Positions 22,150 through 26,132 of a DNA stretch of 26,132 bases are shown here, one piece after another. Under the pieces are notes generated by a model. That model did no database searches, was not told the origin of the DNA, and worked only from the letters and a program-made list of their open reading frames with translations. Numbering within the stretch: position 1 is the first letter of the stretch; each line of letters starts with the position of its first letter. Location: positions 1 through 26,132 of the forward strand of contig DAIUBN010000019.1 in assembly GCA_036846645.1 (NCBI GenBank), read 5' to 3'. The position numbers and the translations under genes were made by a program. This stretch comes from JAAYUD01 sp036846645. GTDB taxonomy: Bacteria; Bacteroidota; Bacteroidia; Bacteroidales; Bacteroidaceae.

Positions 22150-23375
22150 ACTTTCCTTTTTATATAGCTAAACGTTATCTGTTTTCTAAGAAAAAGCACA
22201 ATGCTATCAATGTTATATCGGCAATTTCGGTATGCGGCGTAGCCTTGGCAACTATGGCTCTTGTCTGTACTTTATCCGTTTTTAATGGTTTTCAAGATAT
22301 GGTGGCCAAGTTTTTCACTTCTTTCGATCCTGAGTTGAAAGTGACAATCAAAGAAGGTAAGGTGTTCAAACCTTCTGATGCTCACTATAAAGAGTTGAAA
22401 CAACTTGCCGAGGTGCAGGTTTGTACTCAGACTCTCGAAGAAAATGCGATGGTGCAGTATAAGGATAGGCAGACGATGGCTATTATTAAAGGTGTTCAGG
22501 AGAACTTCGAGAAACTTACATCTATTGATAGTATATTAATAGGTAATGGACTGTTTATGCTTCATGATACCATTGCCGATTATGGTGTGATGGGTGTTGA
22601 ATTGGTGGCCGATCTGGGCTGTGGCATCCAGTTTCTCGACCCACTTCAAGTATATGTTCCGAAGCGAGATACTCCGGTAGATTTGGTCAACCCCTCCAAT
22701 TCGTTCAATATGGAATATCTATATTCACCGGGTGTGGTATTTGCTGTAAAGCAGCGTAAGTATGATAGTCAGTATATCATTACTTCTCTAAAGTTTGCCC
22801 GAAGGCTGTTGAACTATACAGATGAGGTTTCGGCTTTGGAATTGAAACTGACCAGTAACGCCAATATAGACAAAACGAAAGAGAAAATAGAGAAACTTGT
22901 TGGACCGAAGTTCACTGTTAAGAATAGGTATGAACAGCAAGAAGATGTCTTCAAAATTATGAAGATAGAGAAGTTCATGTCGTATCTGTTTCTTACCTTT
23001 ATACTGCTGATAGCTTGCTTTAATGTCATCGGTTCTTTGTCTATGCTAATTCTCGACAAAAAAGATGATGTTGAAACGTTACGGAGCATGGGAGCCAATG
23101 ATAAAACGATATCTCGGATTTTCTTATTCGAGGGCCGACTTATTTCTGTCTTCGGTGCAGTACTTGGTATTGCTTTAGGACTGTTGCTATGCTACCTGCA
23201 GGTAGAATATGGTTTAATCCAATTGGGAAATGGTGGCGACAACTTCATCGTGAAGGCCTATCCGGTAAGTGTTCATGCTTGGGATATAGTAGGTATCTTC
23301 TTTACTGTCATAGTTGTCGGTTTCCTTTCTGTTTGGTATCCCGTTCGTTATCTATCACGGAAAATGTTGAAATAA
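22146..23375 (+). CDS. LolC/LolE-family ABC transporter permease
   Basis: 409-residue inner-membrane protein with the MacB/FtsX permease plan: a cytoplasmic start (FYIAKRYLFSKKK), TM1 at about 21-44, a large periplasmic MacB-like domain (about 45-275), then three helices at about 278-302, 333-354 and 380-400. The first segment (AKRYLFSKK followed by NVISAISVCGVALA) is characteristic of lipoprotein-release permeases LolC/LolE, which extract outer-membrane lipoproteins with the ATPase LolD. No ATPase gene is next to it, so LolD must lie elsewhere. In Bacteroidetes a single LolC/E-like subunit may form a homodimer. The gene begins inside the rbfA stop and is followed by a GNAT gene after 4 bases. 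Confidence 0.9.
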   Translation: MNFPFYIAKRYLFSKKKHNAINVISAISVCGVALATMALVCTLSVFNGFQDMVAKFFTSFDPELKVTIKEGKVFKPSDAHYKELKQLAEVQVCTQTLEENAMVQYKDRQTMAIIKGVQENFEKLTSIDSILIGNGLFMLHDTIADYGVMGVELVADLGCGIQFLDPLQVYVPKRDTPVDLVNPSNSFNMEYLYSPGVVFAVKQRKYDSQYIITSLKFARRLLNYTDEVSALELKLTSNANIDKTKEKIEKLVGPKFTVKNRYEQQEDVFKIMKIEKFMSYLFLTFILLIACFNVIGSLSMLILDKKDDVETLRSMGANDKTISRIFLFEGRLISVFGAVLGIALGLLLCYLQVEYGLIQLGNGGDNFIVKAYPVSVHAWDIVGIFFTVIVVGFLSVWYPVRYLSRKMLK

Positions 23376-23379
23376 AAAG

Positions 23380-23913
23380 ATGGAATTAAAACAGATTTAT
23401 ACATCCGATGCTGAGTATTATTCATTTACTGAAAGGCTGTTGACAGATTCTTTTCCTCAGAATGAATATAGGGACTTATGTGATTTTCGCAAGTATACTG
23501 ATTCCAATCCTTTATTTCATAACAATATTATCTTTGAGAAAGAAAAGCTTTTAGGATTCATTACTTATTGGGACTTTCCACATTTTGTTTATGCTGAGCA
23601 TTTTGCGATTGATAAATCTTTCCAGGGTAGAGGCTATGGTGCCTTTTCTCTCTATCTGCTCAAAAAGGTGATTTCAAAACCTATTGTGTTGGAAGTGGAG
23701 CTTCCTATCAATACTCAATCTATCCGTCGTATTAAGTTCTATCAACGTCAAGGTTTTATCCTTTGGAATAATTATTACGAACAGCCTCCTTATCGGCCTA
23801 CTGATTCTTCATATCCTATGTCTATTATGTCGTATGGCAATATGAATGGAATTGTAGATTTTCAAGAAGTTCGTGGTACCATATATAAAGAGGTATATGG
23901 TGTTGATTTGTAA
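23380..23913 (+). CDS. GNAT-family N-acetyltransferase
   Basis: 177-residue cytoplasmic acetyltransferase. The acetyl-CoA pyrophosphate loop is QGRGYG (82-87) after the strand HFAIDKSF, and the later strand/helix IKFYQRQGFILWNN is the usual GNAT motif B, where the substrate pocket closes. The N-terminal region (YSFTERLLTDSFPQNEYRD) varies widely across the family. The substrate cannot be told. It starts 4 bases after the permease stop and ends the aroQ-led run; a separate promoter for the DUF47 gene follows. Confidence 0.88.
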   Translation: MELKQIYTSDAEYYSFTERLLTDSFPQNEYRDLCDFRKYTDSNPLFHNNIIFEKEKLLGFITYWDFPHFVYAEHFAIDKSFQGRGYGAFSLYLLKKVISKPIVLEVELPINTQSIRRIKFYQRQGFILWNNYYEQPPYRPTDSSYPMSIMSYGNMNGIVDFQEVRGTIYKEVYGVDL

Positions 23914-23973
23914 TTTTTTTCATATAGTTTTTGAAAAAAGTGTGATTGTAACATCTTTGTAATATACTCTACT

Positions 23974-23981
23974 TACCTTTG
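23974..23981 (+). promoter_or_regulatory. -7 box for the DUF47-PiT pair
   Basis: TACCTTTG is an exact TAnnTTTG match. TTTG at 23956-23959 is only 14 bases away and TTG at 23946-23948 is 25 away, so no -33 element is well placed. The predicted leader is about 40 bases. Confidence 0.4.
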
Positions 23982-24027
23982 CTTTCGAAATAGGTTAAGT
24001 TTATATTACAATTAAAAAATTACATTG

Positions 24028-24675
24028 ATGAACAATTCATTTTTTAGTCGTTTCACTCCAAAGGAGCCAAAGTTCTTTCATTTGTTGAAGCAGCTTTCTG
24101 ATGTGTTGCTATCTGCATCCAACCTCCTTACAGAAGCAATCAAATGTACCACTCAAGAGGAACGGATGAATTATTACCGGAAAATTAAGGAAGAAGAGCG
24201 TAAGGGAGACCAACTTTCTCATAAAGTGTTTGAGGAATTGAGCACTTCATTTATTACTCCATTTGATAGAGAAGATATACATCTTCTAGCTGATTATCTG
24301 GATGATGTTATCGATAGGGTAAATAGCTGTGCCAAACGTATTGCTATCTACAACCCCAAGAAAAATGTGGCAGATGCGCCTGCTTTGGTAGACGTTGTTT
24401 TAAAGGGTGCTCAATGTATCGTTCAGGCGATGGAAGAACTCGAAGCTCTCCGCAAAAACGCCATCCATCTGAAAGCTCGTTGCAAAGAATTGCACGATCT
24501 CGAAAATCAAGCCGACGATATCTACGAATTGGCTATTATCCGTCTCTTCGATGAAGAGAAAGATGGAATAGAAATTATCAAAACAAAAGATATCCTTTAT
24601 GAATTGGAAAAAGCTACTGATGCTGGCGAAAGAGTAGGGAAGGCCTTGAAGACGATTATCGTGAAGTACGCTTAA
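24028..24675 (+). CDS. DUF47 (PhoU-like) phosphate transport regulator
   Basis: 215-residue helical cytoplasmic protein of the DUF47/TIGR00153 family, distantly related to PhoU. The ATG at 24028 (MNNSFFSRFTPKEPKFF) is preferred over the TTG directly before it. Visible traits: FFSRFTPKEPKFF, EEERKGDQLSHKVFEELSTSFITPFDREDI, ADYLDDVIDRVN, and ELEKATDAGERVGKAL near the end, all typical (quoted as short landmarks). Acidic residues in the bundle are thought to bind divalent metals. The gene lies 19 bases before a PiT transporter, the usual DUF47-PiT partnership, and probably tunes phosphate uptake. Confidence 0.92.
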   Translation: MNNSFFSRFTPKEPKFFHLLKQLSDVLLSASNLLTEAIKCTTQEERMNYYRKIKEEERKGDQLSHKVFEELSTSFITPFDREDIHLLADYLDDVIDRVNSCAKRIAIYNPKKNVADAPALVDVVLKGAQCIVQAMEELEALRKNAIHLKARCKELHDLENQADDIYELAIIRLFDEEKDGIEIIKTKDILYELEKATDAGERVGKALKTIIVKYA

Positions 24676-24694
24676 TTTATAGCTGATATATAAT

Positions 24695-25708
24695 ATGATA
24701 ATACTGATTTCAATTATAGTATTAGGGTTGATATTCGATTATATCAACGGATTTCATGATGCGGCGAATTCTATCGCTACAATTGTATCGACCAAGGTAC
24801 TTACTCCTTTTCAAGCTGTAATTTGGGCAGCATTCTTCAATTTTGTAGCATTCTTCATCTCTAAATATATCATTGGAGATTTTGGAATTGCCAACACTGT
24901 ATCTAAGACTGTTTATCAGGAATATATTACATTACCAATCATTCTGGCAGGTGTTATCGCTGCTATTATCTGGAACTTGTTCACTTGGTGGAGAGGTATA
25001 CCTTCTTCATCTTCTCATACCTTGATTGGTGGTTTTGCGGGATCGGCAATTATGGCTAATGGCTTTCAGGCTATTCATTCTGCAATCATTATCAAGATTG
25101 CTGCATTTATTTTCCTTGCACCGTTCATTGGTATGTTTATTGCCCTTATCTTTTCGTATATAGTACTCTACATTTGCCGCAATGTCTCTCATCTTCGTGC
25201 CGAAGTATGGTTTAAGAGACTTCAGTTGGTTTCGTCTGCCCTATTTAGTGTAGGACACGGACTCAACGATTCGCAGAAGGTAATGGGTATCATCGCAGCA
25301 GCTATGATAGCGGCTCATCCATTGGGCATAGGCATGGGAGTTAAAGTGATAGATGATATTCCCGATTGGGTAGCTTTCTCTTGTTTTCTCGCCATATCTA
25401 TCGGTACAATGTCTGGCGGATGGCGTATTGTGAAGACTATGGGATCGAAGATTACCAAAGTGACTCCTTTCGAAGGTGTTGTTGCCGAAACAGCTGGTGC
25501 TATGACACTTTATATCACTGAATACTTAAAGATTCCTGTAAGTACTACTCATACTATAGCTGGTTCTATTGTCGGAGTTGGTGCAAGCAAACGTCTTTCG
25601 GCAGTGCGTTGGGGCATTACTAAAGATTTAATGGTGGCATGGATTCTTACCATACCGGTAAGTGCATTGCTCGGAGCCGGAATCTATTTGATTTGTAGTT
25701 TGCTCTAG
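24695..25708 (+). CDS. Inorganic phosphate transporter, PiT family
   Basis: 337-residue inner-membrane low-affinity phosphate (metal-phosphate) transporter of the PiT/SLC20 family. Two inverted signature motifs are present: NGFHDAANSIAT (17-28) and GHGLNDSQKVMG (187-198). Further landmarks are PSSSSHTLIGG and PVSTTHTIAGSIVG, which mark the re-entrant regions of each half. About ten hydrophobic segments are seen. It is shorter than E. coli PitA (about 500) because the central cytoplasmic loop is reduced, as is normal for the DUF47-linked form. The stop falls inside a small hairpin, and a strong terminator follows. Confidence 0.94.
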   Translation: MIILISIIVLGLIFDYINGFHDAANSIATIVSTKVLTPFQAVIWAAFFNFVAFFISKYIIGDFGIANTVSKTVYQEYITLPIILAGVIAAIIWNLFTWWRGIPSSSSHTLIGGFAGSAIMANGFQAIHSAIIIKIAAFIFLAPFIGMFIALIFSYIVLYICRNVSHLRAEVWFKRLQLVSSALFSVGHGLNDSQKVMGIIAAAMIAAHPLGIGMGVKVIDDIPDWVAFSCFLAISIGTMSGGWRIVKTMGSKITKVTPFEGVVAETAGAMTLYITEYLKIPVSTTHTIAGSIVGVGASKRLSAVRWGITKDLMVAWILTIPVSALLGAGIYLICSLL

Positions 25709-25734
25709 GCATATCGCCTAAATAAGAAATTGTG

Positions 25735-25780
25735 ATGACACTGAGGAACAGTAATAGTTCTTCGGTGTCATTTATTTTGT
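25735..25780 (+). terminator. Terminator after the PiT gene
   Basis: 15-bp stem (25735-25749 with 25757-25771) containing two G-T wobbles, a 7-base loop, then TTATTTTGT. It lies 27 bases after the stop. A smaller stem, TAGGC/GCCTA (25706-25720), includes the stop codon itself. Confidence 0.8.
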
Positions 25781-25811
25781 ATAGGGCTTATAAGCCTTTT
25801 AGGCCCTATAC
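25779..25811. terminator. Second hairpin in tandem with the PiT terminator
   Basis: Perfect 9-bp arms GTATAGGGC and GCCCTATAC around a 15-base loop. A 12-base perfect palindrome (GGCTTATAAGCC, 25785-25796) overlaps the left arm, so two alternative folds compete. There is no strong T-run after it. It could be a back-up terminator or a protein-binding palindrome. Confidence 0.4.
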
Positions 25812-25817
25812 TAACTA

Positions 25818-25868
25818 ATTAAAAATAAATTTCGTCCCTCATTTATTTTGTACTGCGTTCGGTTTGCA
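25818..25868 (+). repeat. 51-base direct repeat, copy 1
   Basis: Matches 25905-25955 at 50 of 51 bases; the period is 87 bases. It contains TTTTG at the place where copy 2 has its -33 box, but the sequence after it (ACACTTTG) is a poor -7 match, so this copy looks like a decayed or silent promoter. The 36-base stretch between copies shows no gene. Confidence 0.9.
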
Positions 25869-25904
25869 CACTTTGGCTATGCCCAAGATAAGCTGCACCT
25901 CAGC

Positions 25905-25955
25905 ATTAAAAATAAATTTCGTTCCTCATTTATTTTGTACTGCGTTCGGTTTGCA
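25905..25955 (+). repeat. 51-base direct repeat, copy 2 (carries the -33 box)
   Basis: Near-identical to copy 1, with a T in place of a C in CGTTCCTC. Here the repeat runs straight into TATCTTTG, completing a consensus promoter for the last gene. The end motif GCGTTCGGTTTGCA resembles sequence I associate with other Bacteroidales intergenic regions, which suggests a dispersed repeat; this needs a genome search. Confidence 0.9.
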
Positions 25956-25964
25956 TTATCTTTG
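25934..25964 (+). promoter_or_regulatory. Consensus promoter for the DPP IV-like gene
   Basis: TTTG (25934-25937), exactly 19 bases, then TATCTTTG (25957-25964). It is the best full match to the Bacteroidetes consensus in the window. The leader to the ATG is about 25-30 bases. Confidence 0.7.
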
Positions 25965-25992
25965 TCTCCCAAATTAATACTAACAATCTGAT

Positions 25993-26132
25993 ATGATTAT
26001 GAAAAGGTTTGGCATATTTTTGCTGGTGTGTTGTTGCTATGTGTCAGTAATTTTGGCACAAAGTGGAAAACCTCTTGATTTGAAAGAGGTAGTGGATGGT
26101 AAGTTTTCGGCTCAAACGGTACGTAATGTAAT
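25993..26132 (+). CDS. Probable dipeptidyl peptidase IV (S9) N-terminus, truncated by window end
   Basis: Only about 46 codons are present. Two in-frame ATGs exist, 25993 and 25999; the second (MKRFGIFLLVCC) is the more usual signal-peptide start. A hydrophobic signal ends near VILAQ, so the product is exported. The mature start, SGKPLDLKEVVDGKFSAQTV, resembles the first residues of Bacteroidetes dipeptidyl peptidase IV (for example the 'KPVDLKEITSG' start that I recall for the Porphyromonas enzyme). No catalytic region is in view, so the name rests on this short match. Those enzymes remove X-Pro dipeptides in the periplasm. Confidence 0.55.
   Translation, partial: MIMKRFGIFLLVCCCYVSVILAQSGKPLDLKEVVDGKFSAQTVRNV

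Noticed and set aside
25818..25955. Start of a CRISPR array
   Set aside because: Only two copies, 51 bases long with a 36-base gap, no cas genes, and the repeat contains a promoter element.

Overview
The window reads as a chromosomal core segment of a Bacteroidales bacterium (Bacteroides, Prevotella or a relative). The support is: moderate AT-rich composition, Bacteroidetes-type promoters (TTTG or TTG, about 19-21 bases, then TAnnTTTG) in front of many genes, weak or absent Shine-Dalgarno sequences, SPII lipoproteins, and family members typical of this order (PMCA-type Ca2+ ATPase, Ptb-Buk pair, DUF47-PiT pair, paired S66 carboxypeptidases, a DPP IV-like N-terminus). It carries about 23 complete protein genes plus one truncated gene at each edge. 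I see no rRNA, tRNA, CRISPR array, insertion sequence, prophage or defence island.

Layout. 1-595: 3' end of cysK, then a convergent terminator. 755-4658 (minus): ThrRS-like/uridine kinase fusion, SGNH hydrolase, degenerate methyltransferase-like protein, PduO-type cobalamin adenosyltransferase and a small DUF2795 protein. The SGNH and DUF2795 genes have their own promoters set in the 3' ends of the genes before them. 4747-10713 (plus): a tight run of Na/Pi cotransporter, Ca2+ P-type ATPase, HAD phosphatase and ribF. 10697-12660 (minus): two tandem LD-carboxypeptidases, one a lipoprotein and one cytoplasmic. 12867-14849 (plus): ptb-buk. A convergent gap with several hairpins follows.

15085-20643 (minus): YifB/ComM, a TlpA-like lipoprotein lacking its CxxC, a large OmpA-like/TPR lipoprotein with its own promoter and a strong terminator, and xerD. 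20716-23913 (plus): aroQ, O-methyltransferase, rbfA, LolC/E-like permease and a GNAT acetyltransferase, with overlaps or gaps of a few bases after the first two genes. 24028-25708 (plus): DUF47 PhoU-like regulator and PiT phosphate transporter. 25709-26132: tandem hairpins, a 51-base direct repeat whose second copy supplies a promoter, and the start of a probable DPP IV.

Themes. Phosphate and divalent-cation handling appears twice (Na/Pi transporter with Ca2+ pump; DUF47 with PiT). Cofactor and core metabolism is well represented (cysteine, B12, FAD, shikimate, acyl phosphates), together with envelope proteins. I found no clear undescribed multi-gene system. The best leads are single genes with altered catalytic motifs, the ThrRS-like kinase fusion, the OmpA-like/TPR lipoprotein, the HAD gene attached to ribF, and the repeat-borne promoter before the last gene.
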